This document shows positions 1-8,576 of a DNA stretch of 64,000 bases, one piece after another. The DNA is from Prochlorococcus marinus CUG1435 (GTDB lineage: Bacteria > Cyanobacteriota > Cyanobacteriia > PCC-6307 > Cyanobiaceae): contig JAEPLP010000001.1 of the NCBI GenBank assembly GCA_017644375.1, forward strand, positions 434,001 through 498,000. Direction: 5' to 3'. The translations under genes and the position numbers were made by a program. The notes below the pieces were generated by a model. It did not search any database and was not told where the DNA came from. It saw only the letters and a program-made list of their open reading frames with translations. Each line of letters begins with the position of its first letter. Position 1 is the stretch's first letter.

Positions 1-218
1 ATATTTATTGGATAAAAAAGTTAAAAAAAGAAGGAATTAATATAAAAAGTGGTTTTTTAGTAGATGAGTTAAAGAAGCCAGGTGACGGCGGATTGCTAAT
101 TCTTGAGATGAATAATTATAAAAATGCACTAAAAATTATTAAGAATGATCCAATGATTCAAAATGACCTAGTTGAATGGAAATTAAATGAGTGGGTAGAT
201 TCAAATAAATGCAAATAA
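1..218 (+). CDS. YciI-like protein, C-terminal part
   Basis: An open frame runs in from the left edge (codons from base 3) and ends with TAA at 216-218, giving about 71 residues. It contains the segment PGDGGLLILEM and, further on, NDPMIQNDLVEW. This matches the C-terminal half of the YciI family: a beta strand, then a DP motif in a helix. YciI domains form small ferredoxin-fold dimers of mostly unknown role. The start lies outside the window. It converges with lipA, with no intergenic gap between the two stop codons. The family call rests on pattern memory only. Confidence 0.6.
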   Translation, partial: IYWIKKLKKEGINIKSGFLVDELKKPGDGGLLILEMNNYKNALKIIKNDPMIQNDLVEWKLNEWVDSNKCK

Positions 219-1112
219 CTATCTTGGATACTTTTTCATAAGTTTTTGAATTTCTTCAGCATGGTAACTGCTACGAGTTAAAGGAGAACTGACTACTTGC
301 ATAAAGTCCAAATCTTTTTCCCCAAAAACTTTAAAATAATTAAATTTTGAGGGACTCACAAATCTTTGAACAGGTAAGTGATTAGGGCCAGGAGATAAGT
401 ATTGGCCAATAGTAACAATATCAACGAAATTACTTTTTAAATCCTTAAGAAGACTTAAGACCTCCTCATCTTTTTCCCCTAAACCAAGCATAAAGCCTGA
501 CTTTGTATAAACTTTGGGAGAATATTCTCTAGTCCTTTTAAGCAATTCAAGAGTTCTCTCATATTTACCCTGAGGTCTTACTTTTTTATATAGCGAAGAC
601 ACAGTCTCAATATTATGGTTCAAAACGTTTGGATTTGAATCAAGAACTTTTTCAAGCGCTTTCCAGTTACCACAAAGATCAGGTATTAAAAGCTCAATAG
701 TAGTTTCAGGAGATTTTTTTCTTACTTGATAAACACATTCAAAAAATTGAGATGCGCCGCCATCCTCAAGATCGTCTCTATTAACTGATGTAATTACAAC
801 ATGTTTAAGTTGCATTCTATAAACAGCTTCAGCTAAACGAAATGGTTCTGTTGGATCTAATTCTCTTTTAGATCTATCAAAATCAATATCGCAATATGGA
901 CATGCCCTAGTACAGCCAGGACCCATTATGAGGAAAGTTGCAGTTCCACTTGCAAAACATTCACCAATATTTGGACAACTTGCTTCTTGACATACAGTAT
1001 TGAGATTTAAATCATTTAACAAATTTGCGGTATTCCCAATCCTCTCAACTTGTGGAGCTTTTACTCTTAACCAATCAGGTTTTGAAATTAAACTATTAGA
1101 ATTATTGGTCAA
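219..1112 (-). CDS. lipA: lipoyl synthase
   Basis: Radical-SAM enzyme that inserts two sulfurs into protein-bound octanoyl groups to make the lipoyl cofactor of 2-oxoacid dehydrogenases and the glycine cleavage system. The 297-residue protein has both cysteine sets expected of LipA: C41, C46 and C52 (auxiliary 4Fe-4S cluster) and C67, C71 and C74 in CTRACPYC (radical-SAM cluster). The LipA C-terminal end with RSSYHAEE is also present. Length is normal. The ATG at 1112 starts a typical N-terminus ([10 protein letters not shown]). It is cytoplasmic and transcribed away from the recombinase-like gene. Confidence 0.95.
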   Translation of the reverse strand: MTNNSNSLISKPDWLRVKAPQVERIGNTANLLNDLNLNTVCQEASCPNIGECFASGTATFLIMGPGCTRACPYCDIDFDRSKRELDPTEPFRLAEAVYRMQLKHVVITSVNRDDLEDGGASQFFECVYQVRKKSPETTIELLIPDLCGNWKALEKVLDSNPNVLNHNIETVSSLYKKVRPQGKYERTLELLKRTREYSPKVYTKSGFMLGLGEKDEEVLSLLKDLKSNFVDIVTIGQYLSPGPNHLPVQRFVSPSKFNYFKVFGEKDLDFMQVVSSPLTRSSYHAEEIQKLMKKYPR

Positions 1113-1280
1113 ATTAATTGTTGCTAGCCTGTAACTTTATTTTACTAAAAACATTTTAAATTAACTATTAATAATTTCAAAAATAAAGACAACTCAATAG
1201 AGTTCAAAAAATAAATGAATTTAACTATTCTTTAGATAATTTAAAAAATCCTAATTAAAGTTACTAATTACAAAATATTT

Positions 1281-1305
1281 TGTTCTATCAACCAAACATA
1301 GAACA
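1281..1305. repeat. 8-bp inverted repeat in the lipA/recombinase-like gap
   Basis: TGTTCTAT at 1281-1288 and ATAGAACA at 1298-1305 are perfect inverted arms around a 9-base spacer. A further half-site TTAGAAC follows at 1310-1316. The 1113-1403 gap is otherwise AT-rich with no gene visible. No T-run follows on the plus strand, so it does not look like a terminator. It could be an operator for lipA or for the recombinase-like gene, but no regulator is known to fit. Confidence 0.4.
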
Positions 1306-1403
1306 GTATTTAGAACGTTATTTTTAATATAGATATCAGATCAATTTTTATACACTGCACAAGATAAACTATTTGTTATAGTTATAATTTTTTGTACTAA
1401 AAA

Positions 1404-2078
1404 GTGTTTTATTATATATTTATTGATACAGTAAAAAATATATGTAATAAAACATTGACTTTTAAATTTAAAAGAAAGCGTATTTTACTATCTGAAAAAA
1501 ATAAAAACTCTAAAGCAATAGGTTATGCTAGAGCTACTAATAATGAATATGACTATTTAGAAGAACAAATAAAAATTTTAAAGGAAGAGGGTTGCAGCTT
1601 AGTTTTCTCTGAATTGATAAGTTTAGATGAAGAAATAAAACCCCAACTCAATAAAGCTATAAATTGCTTGTCTAAAGGAGATCAATTAATAATAACTCAG
1701 CTTGATCGAGCGTTTAAAAATAAAAAAGAATGTTTGAGGACAATAAATAAATTTATTAAAAATGATATTAAATTGCGAACTTTGACTGGTTTTCTTGCGG
1801 CTAATGAATCAACTAAAGCAAATTCTTCAATTTTTCAAATTTTATATGAATTGGATAATTTAGAAGACAAAAGTTTAGGTGAGAGAAAAAAAGAACAACT
1901 ATTACGCAGAAAATTATCTGGAAATAATCTAGGGGGAAGGCCCAAAATAAGTCCTTTAAAAGAATCTTTAGTAATCAGATTACGTAATGAGGGATATTCA
2001 TATCGATCAATTAGATCACAAACGGGAATTGCATTATCAACAATAAGAAGAGTTATTTTGGAAGGAGAATTAACATAA
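1404..2078 (+). CDS. serine-recombinase-like protein, catalytically degenerate
   Basis: Residues about 38-160 resemble the resolvase/invertase N-terminal domain: AIGYARAT near 38-45, SKGDQLIITQLDRA near 90-103 and an ELDNLEDKSLGERKK linker helix. Residues 177-218 (GGRP, then YSYRSIRSQTGIALSTIRRV) form a Hin-like helix-turn-helix. The usual YxRVS motif reads YARAT here, so the nucleophilic serine position holds Thr45. The DRLGR motif reads DRAFK, so the second arginine is lost. The protein is probably DNA-binding but not a normal recombinase. The listed start is GTG at 1404; a TTG at 1455 is an alternative because the conserved domain begins later. The stop is one base before the next ATG. Confidence 0.7.
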   Translation: MFYYIFIDTVKNICNKTLTFKFKRKRILLSEKNKNSKAIGYARATNNEYDYLEEQIKILKEEGCSLVFSELISLDEEIKPQLNKAINCLSKGDQLIITQLDRAFKNKKECLRTINKFIKNDIKLRTLTGFLAANESTKANSSIFQILYELDNLEDKSLGERKKEQLLRRKLSGNNLGGRPKISPLKESLVIRLRNEGYSYRSIRSQTGIALSTIRRVILEGELT

Positions 2079-2079
2079 A

Positions 2080-2292
2080 ATGAAGAGGAAAGAAATTGAA
2101 AATTTAATTAAAGAAAATTTTAAAGATACAGCATTACGTATTTATGAATTAGATAATGAAGATAGAAAAAGTTTGTTAGCAGAATATAGAGAATGGATTA
2201 TGAATGATTTAGATTCTGAGGAGGTAATGATGTTACCTTATGAAGCCTATACTGATAAATTAGACTCTAATTACTTAGACGATTTACTTTAG
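2080..2292 (+). CDS. small acidic protein coupled to the recombinase-like gene
   Basis: A 70-residue ORF whose ATG begins one base after the preceding stop codon, so the two are probably co-translated. It is rich in Glu, Asp and Leu and predicted helical throughout, with no membrane segment or cysteine. I do not recognise the family. Its stop codon overlaps the stop of the convergent hydrolase gene by four bases (2289-2292). The tight coupling suggests a job tied to the recombinase-like protein, but that is inference. Confidence 0.65.
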   Translation: MKRKEIENLIKENFKDTALRIYELDNEDRKSLLAEYREWIMNDLDSEEVMMLPYEAYTDKLDSNYLDDLL

Positions 2293-3197
2293 TCCTTAAT
2301 AGTATATCTCTTATTAAATTCATATACTTCTTTGGCTATTAATGGTAAAAAGGAAGTATCTTTAGAATATTTTTCTCCATTACAAAAAACAACTAATAAA
2401 GTGTGTAAAGATTGACTATTAGTCCACCAAGCTGAATCATGTCTAACTTCAGACATTAAGCCTGCTTTACTCCAGAGATTAATGCTTTCCGGTAATCCTT
2501 CACCCAAAAAACCATCTATTTGATTAAGAGAATCGTTTTTAAGAACAACTTTATTTAAATTTCTTTTTAAAAAACTTCGTAAATTTAAGTTATTTTTTTG
2601 ATAATCAATATGAATCATAATTTCCTCCAAAACCCTTGCAGCTGAATCAGAATTCATAGCGTTTCTATTTTTATTGTCATGCCCATAAAATTCTTTTTCA
2701 CGACCATATGGTCCATCATCCCAGGTCTTCTGACAGCAATTTATACCACTCAATTCCTCCCAATGTAAATCATGTAGCCAATCATTTATTATACTTCTTT
2801 GATATTTCCAATTTTCCCATAATTCCCCTTCAATACAAGGTCCACTTGTTGTTCCTGTAAGTAAATCAATTAAGAAGCTTGTTGCATTATTACTTGATAA
2901 AGAAAGCATTTTCCTTACAGCATCATTAAGTTCATCTGATAATAATAAACTTCCTTTTTTAATCCAATAAAATGCCGCAAGGCCATAAACCAACTTGACT
3001 ATGCTGGCGGGGTAAACCATTTTTTTATTATTAAAACCAGTTCCAAAACCTTTAAATACACTGTTATTTTCACTTTTATAATTAATCCAAGTTATAGCAA
3101 TATCTTCTCTTGAAAAATCTTTATTATGAGTACATACTCTCCCTAAAATATCATTTAGGGCTAGACCCATCTCTTTACTTGGATAGTAGAAGGACAT
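2289..3197 (-). CDS. beta-lactamase-fold serine hydrolase
   Basis: The 302-residue protein shows the penicilloyl-serine transferase motifs in order. S65-I-V-K68 is the SxxK nucleophile motif in YPASIVKL. S102-N103-N104 takes the place of SDN. K244-A245-G246 takes the place of KTG. This fits the class A beta-lactamase-like hydrolases (Beta-lactamase2 family); a role in peptidoglycan turnover is more likely than drug resistance. No clear signal peptide is seen from the ATG at 3197; Met10 (3170) is another possible start. It is head-to-head with an NlpC/P60 gene, with only 3 bp between the two start codons. Confidence 0.75.
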   Translation of the reverse strand: MSFYYPSKEMGLALNDILGRVCTHNKDFSREDIAITWINYKSENNSVFKGFGTGFNNKKMVYPASIVKLVYGLAAFYWIKKGSLLLSDELNDAVRKMLSLSSNNATSFLIDLLTGTTSGPCIEGELWENWKYQRSIINDWLHDLHWEELSGINCCQKTWDDGPYGREKEFYGHDNKNRNAMNSDSAARVLEEIMIHIDYQKNNLNLRSFLKRNLNKVVLKNDSLNQIDGFLGEGLPESINLWSKAGLMSEVRHDSAWWTNSQSLHTLLVVFCNGEKYSKDTSFLPLIAKEVYEFNKRYTIKD

Positions 3198-3200
3198 TGT

Positions 3201-3959
3201 ATGGAAAATTATAAAAATCCTATCTCACTATTTAAACAAACTAATTTTTCAAAAACTATTTGGTGGAAATTAAAAGTTAATATTTCTGGATATCAAAATG
3301 CAACAGAAAATAAATTAGTTACTGAAATATTTAAAAATAGAATTTTTAGGCTTATTTATCCAAATATCTATCAAAATAACCATAAATTTTCAAGAATATT
3401 AGTTCAACTATATGAAGACGGTTACATCTGTTGGATAAATTTAGATGGATTGATTATTGAAAAATATGAATTAAATAAAACTGAGAGTTTAAAAAATGAA
3501 CACCTCCTTATAAAGGATAAAATTACCTCAATTTTAAAATGGATCAAGGATCAAGCTGAGTATACTAATGAATACCTTTGGGGAGGCACATTAGGACCCA
3601 ATTTTGATTGTTCCGGTTTAATTCAGACTGCTTTTTTCAAACATCGAATTCATATACCTCGAGACTCTTATCAAATAAAAAGTTTTTGTAAACATCTTTT
3701 TTATTTCAAAGAGTCTTATGCAGCTCTAAAACCTGGCGATCTTTTATTTTTTGGAAATATAGAAAAATGTGATCATATTGGAATCTACAAAGGAGACGGT
3801 TTGTATTACCATAGCTCTGGAAAGAATTTTGGTAGAAATGGAATAGGAATAGATACCCTAAAACAGTCTAATGATAAAATCTCATTGCATTATCAATCTA
3901 AGCTTATTTCGGCAGGAAGAGTTATTAGAAATTATAGATGGGATAGAACAATACGTTAG
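3201..3959 (+). CDS. NlpC/P60 family cell-wall peptidase
   Basis: A 252-residue protein. Residues 1-90 look like an SH3-type targeting region. Residues 105-245 form an NlpC/P60 papain-like domain with Cys137 in FDCSGL, His192 in DHIGIY and His204 in YYHSSG, the expected Cys-His-His triad. The closest characterised relatives are cyanobacterial gamma-D-glutamyl-diamino acid endopeptidases that cut peptidoglycan stems. A good Shine-Dalgarno-like AAGGAC lies just upstream of the ATG at 3201, inside the start region of the divergent hydrolase. Together the pair forms a small cell-wall locus. Confidence 0.85.
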   Translation: MENYKNPISLFKQTNFSKTIWWKLKVNISGYQNATENKLVTEIFKNRIFRLIYPNIYQNNHKFSRILVQLYEDGYICWINLDGLIIEKYELNKTESLKNEHLLIKDKITSILKWIKDQAEYTNEYLWGGTLGPNFDCSGLIQTAFFKHRIHIPRDSYQIKSFCKHLFYFKESYAALKPGDLLFFGNIEKCDHIGIYKGDGLYYHSSGKNFGRNGIGIDTLKQSNDKISLHYQSKLISAGRVIRNYRWDRTIR

Positions 3960-4024
3960 TAAGTAGAGCTCAGATTTTAATTTAAAATTAAATTTTAAAT
4001 ATTACTTATTTTTTTATTTAGTAA

Positions 4025-4624
4025 TTAACCAGCAGTCCAAATATTTTTAATAATTGGCATTATGGTATCTAAGTGTAATGTCCCAACAAGTAGCCAAGCA
4101 AAAACTGCTCCTCCACAGCCTCCTAACCAAAATCCACTTGTAAAATCAGCCCAACCAGCTCTTGTGAATAAGTCCTTTGGCGGATTATTAACAGTCGCAT
4201 CTGGAGGTTGAACATTTGGTGCTTTACCTGGTGCATTATAAAGAACTAAGAGTGCTGTCAAAATATGAACAGCTCCAATAGCCGCAAGAAGTCCAGCAGT
4301 TAGAGCAAATTCAGAATTTCTTAGTGGGCCAGTCATAGTGAAAGGACCATAAAGGAGATATCCAAAAGCTGCTCCAGTTTCTAAGCCTCTAAAATTAGGA
4401 GAAATACCTTCTCTATAAAAAGGTAAATTATTTATAAAAGCTTTTGTAAAATAGCCACTATTAACTGGGGTAGCTAAATTACCAACACATGGATCAGCAA
4501 CAGTTTTTACTGCCCATTGTTCTGCAACACCAATATCATTTGGTTGTACAGAATTATCTATGTATTTCTCATCAAACTTTATTGAACTTGTTGATTCTGA
4601 GAATGATTTTTGAAAGTCGCTCAT
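4025..4624 (-). CDS. psaL: photosystem I reaction centre subunit XI
   Basis: PsaL is the membrane subunit that holds PSI monomers together as trimers or tetramers. The 199-residue protein has the typical middle region ([15 protein letters not shown], then [15 protein letters not shown]) and later membrane helices ([19 protein letters not shown] and [16 protein letters not shown]). The N-terminal 30 residues are a hydrophilic extension, as often seen in Prochlorococcus. It sits 27 bp downstream of psaI on the same strand, so the two probably share a transcript. An AT-rich gap of 65 bp separates it from the convergent NlpC gene. Confidence 0.95.
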   Translation of the reverse strand: MSDFQKSFSESTSSIKFDEKYIDNSVQPNDIGVAEQWAVKTVADPCVGNLATPVNSGYFTKAFINNLPFYREGISPNFRGLETGAAFGYLLYGPFTMTGPLRNSEFALTAGLLAAIGAVHILTALLVLYNAPGKAPNVQPPDATVNNPPKDLFTRAGWADFTSGFWLGGCGGAVFAWLLVGTLHLDTIMPIIKNIWTAG

Positions 4625-4651
4625 GTTTTTAATAGTTTAGTGTTTAATAAT

Positions 4652-4765
4652 TTATTCAGTTGCTGTAATAAATCTTCCAATCAATACGATAAAAACAGCA
4701 GGCATTGCTATACCAATTAATGGAACAAAAATTGAGGGTAAAAGACTTGGTAAATCAGATGGCAT
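4652..4765 (-). CDS. psaI: photosystem I subunit VIII
   Basis: A 37-codon ORF read by eye from ATG at 4765 to TAA at 4652-4654. The translation begins MPSDLPSLLPSIFVPLIGIA and ends in GRFITATE, with one hydrophobic helix in the middle. This is the form of PsaI, the single-helix PSI subunit that contacts PsaL. It sits directly before psaL with a 27-bp gap, the classic psaI-psaL order. The 92 bp upstream (4766-4857) must hold its promoter and that of the divergent gene at 4858. Confidence 0.9.
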   Translation of the reverse strand: MPSDLPSLLPSIFVPLIGIAMPAVFIVLIGRFITATE

Positions 4766-4857
4766 AATTCTTTAAACATCTTTGAACACTTTAGTATTTA
4801 TCTGCGAAATAGTGTTAATTTTATTACTGGATGATATAAAAATTATTAACTTTTTAC

Positions 4858-5250
4858 ATGTTAAATTTTTTCGCAATTGTTCTTATTATTTTTATAGGAA
4901 TATTACTTCTAGTTTTTAAAAAAAGAAGCTTTAGAAAATTCATAAAAAAAGGCAAATTACATTCTGATAAATTAAAAAAAAATAGAAAAAATTATAATAA
5001 ATTTCTATCTAATAAAAAAAGTTTTTTATACAGTCACGAAGCAAAAGAGTACTCATTATTTTATAAAAAATCTCAAAGAAATAAAATGTTTAGTCTTTTT
5101 CAGGGAAATACAGAAGACAAATTAAAAGCATTAAAAATTGCAGAAGAATTGTCTGATAAATCAACATTAACAATTTTACGACAAGGCTTAAGAGATACTT
5201 CTCCTGAAGTGGTTAAACTTTCAGCTTTATTAATAATAAAATTTAAGTAA
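4858..5250 (+). CDS. conserved-type hypothetical membrane-anchored protein
   Basis: A 130-residue protein with one N-terminal hydrophobic helix (FFAIVLIIFIGILLLVF), then a very lysine-rich segment (about 22-70). A C-terminal stretch (85-130) with KLKALKIAEELSDKSTLTILRQGL looks like a single HEAT-type helical repeat. I do not recognise a named family. It is divergent from psaI and stops 4 bp before the convergent glycosyltransferase. The topology suggests an anchored protein with a basic cytoplasmic tail. Confidence 0.6.
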   Translation: MLNFFAIVLIIFIGILLLVFKKRSFRKFIKKGKLHSDKLKKNRKNYNKFLSNKKSFLYSHEAKEYSLFYKKSQRNKMFSLFQGNTEDKLKALKIAEELSDKSTLTILRQGLRDTSPEVVKLSALLIIKFK

Positions 5251-5254
5251 AAAT

Positions 5255-6217
5255 TTAATTTTTATTGGCACTACTTATTGACCTTATTCTATAAATTGGA
5301 CGACTTTGACTTTCATGATATGTTCTAATTAAAAGTTCGCTCAATAATCCAAAGCTAAATAATTGAACCCCAGCAATTCCCAATATTAAAGCAAACATTA
5401 ACAACGGACGATTTCCAATATCCTCACCCATTATTTTTAAAACAATCAAATAGGAACTCATTGCAAGGCTAATCAAAATACTTATGATTCCAACAAAACC
5501 AAATCCATACATCGGTCTTGTTAGAAATTTAGTCATAAACCAAACAGTTAGTAAATCCATTAAAACTCTAAAAGTTCTATCTATTCCATATTTGCTAGAT
5601 CCATATTGCCTGCTTCTATGATTGACTTTAATTTCTTTGATTTTTGCACCTTCAATATTAGCTAAGACGGGCAAAAACCTGTGAAGTTCTCCGTACAATT
5701 TAATATCATCAATTATTTCTTTCTTAAAGGCTTTTAATGAACATCCATAGTCATGCAACTTCAAACCTGTTACGCGAGCTATTAATTTATTCGCTATTTT
5801 TGATGGTATCTTTCTATTAATTAATTTATCTTTTCTGTCAAACCTCCATCCACAAATCAAATCGTAGCCATTATTAATTTCTGAAATTAATATCGGAATA
5901 TCATTTGGATCATTCTGTAAATCACCATCCAAAGTAATAACAATATCGCCTTTAGAGTTATCAAAGCCAGCTGACATTGCTGCAGTTTGCCCATAATTTT
6001 TGCGAAGGGAAATCACTGACAATTCTTTAATTTTGAAAGTTAATTGTTTTAATACTTGTTGTGTATTGTCATTAGAACCATCATTTACAACAATCAATTC
6101 AAAATTAAATTTATGTAATGACATTACATTTATAACTTCATCCAATAAAAAACCAATACTCTCACCTTCATTAAAAACAGGGATGATAATAGAAATTAAT
6201 TTTTTTATATCTGACAT
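5255..6217 (-). CDS. GT2 family polyprenyl-phosphate glycosyltransferase
   Basis: The 320-residue protein has a GT-A domain (1-225) with the opening IIIPVFNEGESI, the DGSNDNT motif near 45-51 and TLDGDLQNDP near 95, the metal/nucleotide-sugar site. Two C-terminal membrane helices lie about 235-300 (FGFVGIISILISLAM and LMFALILGIAGVQLF). This is the layout of DPM1/GtrB/ArnC-like enzymes that load a sugar onto a polyprenyl phosphate at the inner membrane. The sugar cannot be told from sequence. It is likely part of envelope glycan synthesis. Confidence 0.8.
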   Translation of the reverse strand: MSDIKKLISIIIPVFNEGESIGFLLDEVINVMSLHKFNFELIVVNDGSNDNTQQVLKQLTFKIKELSVISLRKNYGQTAAMSAGFDNSKGDIVITLDGDLQNDPNDIPILISEINNGYDLICGWRFDRKDKLINRKIPSKIANKLIARVTGLKLHDYGCSLKAFKKEIIDDIKLYGELHRFLPVLANIEGAKIKEIKVNHRSRQYGSSKYGIDRTFRVLMDLLTVWFMTKFLTRPMYGFGFVGIISILISLAMSSYLIVLKIMGEDIGNRPLLMFALILGIAGVQLFSFGLLSELLIRTYHESQSRPIYRIRSISSANKN

Positions 6218-6270
6218 TTATGTTTGATATATTTATATAATTTTAACTTAATTTACAACATTAAAATTAA

Positions 6271-6301
6271 ACAAAAAAAATCACCACATATGTGGTGATT
6301 T
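6271..6301 (-). terminator. intrinsic terminator after psaB
   Basis: A perfect 24-base palindrome (6278-6301; core TCACCACATATGTGGTGA) followed, in the minus-strand direction, by a run of T (A-run at 6273-6280 on the plus strand). It lies 20 bp past the psaB stop. It is the cleanest rho-independent terminator in the window and marks the end of the psaA-psaB transcript. Confidence 0.9.
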
Positions 6302-6320
6302 GAATTATTTAAAGGAAAAT

Positions 6321-8549
6321 TTAGCCAAACTTACCGGAAGTTGATGCAATCACAAATGCACCGAAAGTCAGAATGTTACCAATGGTGAAATGTGCTAATC
6401 CAACTAATCTAGCTTGAACAATTGATAGTGCGACTGGCTTATCTCTCCAACCAACAAGGTTAGCAATTGGAGTACGCTGATGTGCCCAGACTAATGTCTC
6501 AATTAATTCTTGCCAGTAACCACGCCATGATATTAGGAACATGAAACCAGTAGCCCAAACTAAGTGACCGAATAGGAACATCCATGCCCAAGGAGACAAC
6601 GAGTTTACTCCAAACGGATTATATCCGTTAATAAGTTGAGCAGAGTTTAACCATAGATAATCTCTGAACCAACCCATTAGATAAGTTCCTGATTCGTTAA
6701 ATTGTGCTACATTACCCTGCCATATTGCTAGGTGTTTCCAATGCCAGTAGAAGGTTACCCATGCTAGTAAATTTAATGCCCAGAACATCGCTAAGTACAT
6801 AGCGTCCCATGATGAACTATCACAAGTACCTCCACGTCCAGGCCCATCACAAGGGAATGCATAACCTAAATCTTTCTTATCAGGAATTAATTTAGTTCCT
6901 CTGGCATCAAGAGCGCCTTTGATAAGGATTAAAGCAGTTGTATGCAGACCTAAAGCGATAGCATGATGAACTAAGAAATCTGCAGGACCTATAGGTAAAA
7001 ATGCACTTAAGGCATCTTGTCTATTGATAAGATCCATCCAGTAATGATTACCTGGTAATGAATTAGCAGCAAGACTTGCTGAACTTGTAGGATCAGATAG
7101 TAGAGCATTGAAGCCGTACATCATCTTACCTTGAGCTGCTTGAACAAATTGAGCGAATACTGGCTCAATTAGAATTTGCTTTTCAGGATTACCAAAAGCT
7201 ACAACAACATCGTTATGGACATAAATTCCAAGAGTATGGAATCCAAGCAACATTGTTACCCAACTAAGATGACTTATTAAAGCTTCCTTTGTTCCAAGAA
7301 CTCTCGCTAGTACATTATCTTTATTTAATTCTGGATCGTAATCTCTTACAAAGAAAATAGCTCCATGTGCAAAAGCACCAACCATCAAGAACATTGCTAT
7401 GTACTGATGATGACTATATAAAGCAGATTGTGTAGTGTAGTCCCTAGCGATAAAAGCATAAGAAGGAAGGGCTCCCATATGTTGCGCAACAAGAGAAGTT
7501 GCTACTCCAAGTGATGCTAATGCTAGTCCAAGTTGGAAATGTAATGAGTTATTGACAGTTTCATAAATACCATCATGATTAATTCCGAAACTACCTTTAT
7601 GAGGATCATTTGGGTGTCTAGTATTATGAGCTTCTGTAATTTCTTTGAGGCTATGACCTATGCCAAAAGTATTTCTATACATGTGGCCAGCAATTACAAA
7701 AACTGTTCCTATTGCAATATGGTGATGAGCAATATCAGTAAGCCATAATGCTTCGCTTTGAGGATGAAGACCTCCTAAGAAAGTAAAAATTGCTGTTCCA
7801 GCACCTTCAGATGTTCCAAATACTTGATCTAGAGAATCAGGATTTTGTGCATATGCTCCCCAGTTTAAAGTAAAGAAAGGAGCTAAACCTGCAGGGTGTG
7901 GAAGTACTGTTAACCAGTTATCCCAGCCTACATGCTGTCCTCTTGATTCAGGTATTGCAACATGAACTAAATGACCTGTCCAAGCGATACTGCTAAAACC
8001 AAATAAAACAGATAAATGATGATTTAATCTTGACTCTGCATTTTTAAACCATGCCAGAGAAGGTCTGAATTTTGGTTGTAAGTGTAACCAACCTGCAAAC
8101 AAAGTCCAACAAGCAAGAATACTCATAAATATTGATGCTTGGAAGAGTTGCTCGTTAGTTCTCATTCCAATTGTGTACCACCAATGGTAGAGACCTGAAT
8201 AAGCGATGTTTACTGGGCCGCTTGCTCCAGCTTGTGTCATCGCTTCTGTGATACCAGATCCAAAATGAGGGTCCCAAATAGCATGAGCGATAGGGCGGAC
8301 ATGAGTCGGATCAAGTACAAATTGCTCAAAGTTACCTTGCCAAGCAATATGAAATAAGTTACCAGCTACCCAGAGAGCGATTATTGCTAGGTGTCCAAAA
8401 TGTGTAGAGAAAAGCTTCTGATAAAGTTTTTCTTCGGTCATACCATCATGACTTTCAAAGTCATGAGCAGTTGCTATTCCGTACCATATTCGTCGGGTTG
8501 TGGGGTCCTGAGCTAGACCCTGGTTAAATGATGGAAATTTTGTTGCCAT
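6321..8549 (-). CDS. psaB: photosystem I P700 apoprotein A2
   Basis: A 742-residue multi-helix protein of the PSI core. With PsaA it holds P700, the A0/A1 electron carriers and the inter-subunit FX 4Fe-4S cluster. The FX loop [10 protein letters not shown] is present, as are many histidines in membrane helices that bind chlorophyll (HYKAW/HHLS-type patterns such as [12 protein letters not shown]). It starts 27 bp downstream of the psaA stop and is followed by a strong terminator, so it is the second gene of psaAB. Length is normal for cyanobacteria. Confidence 0.97.
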   Translation of the reverse strand: MATKFPSFNQGLAQDPTTRRIWYGIATAHDFESHDGMTEEKLYQKLFSTHFGHLAIIALWVAGNLFHIAWQGNFEQFVLDPTHVRPIAHAIWDPHFGSGITEAMTQAGASGPVNIAYSGLYHWWYTIGMRTNEQLFQASIFMSILACWTLFAGWLHLQPKFRPSLAWFKNAESRLNHHLSVLFGFSSIAWTGHLVHVAIPESRGQHVGWDNWLTVLPHPAGLAPFFTLNWGAYAQNPDSLDQVFGTSEGAGTAIFTFLGGLHPQSEALWLTDIAHHHIAIGTVFVIAGHMYRNTFGIGHSLKEITEAHNTRHPNDPHKGSFGINHDGIYETVNNSLHFQLGLALASLGVATSLVAQHMGALPSYAFIARDYTTQSALYSHHQYIAMFLMVGAFAHGAIFFVRDYDPELNKDNVLARVLGTKEALISHLSWVTMLLGFHTLGIYVHNDVVVAFGNPEKQILIEPVFAQFVQAAQGKMMYGFNALLSDPTSSASLAANSLPGNHYWMDLINRQDALSAFLPIGPADFLVHHAIALGLHTTALILIKGALDARGTKLIPDKKDLGYAFPCDGPGRGGTCDSSSWDAMYLAMFWALNLLAWVTFYWHWKHLAIWQGNVAQFNESGTYLMGWFRDYLWLNSAQLINGYNPFGVNSLSPWAWMFLFGHLVWATGFMFLISWRGYWQELIETLVWAHQRTPIANLVGWRDKPVALSIVQARLVGLAHFTIGNILTFGAFVIASTSGKFG

Positions 8550-8576
8550 TGAATTAAAAAGGTGAAGTTCAGGTTA

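Noticed and set aside
2289-3197. Antibiotic-resistance beta-lactamase
   Set aside because: SNN and KAG replace SDN and KTG, and the partner gene is a cell-wall peptidase, so a cell-wall role is likelier.
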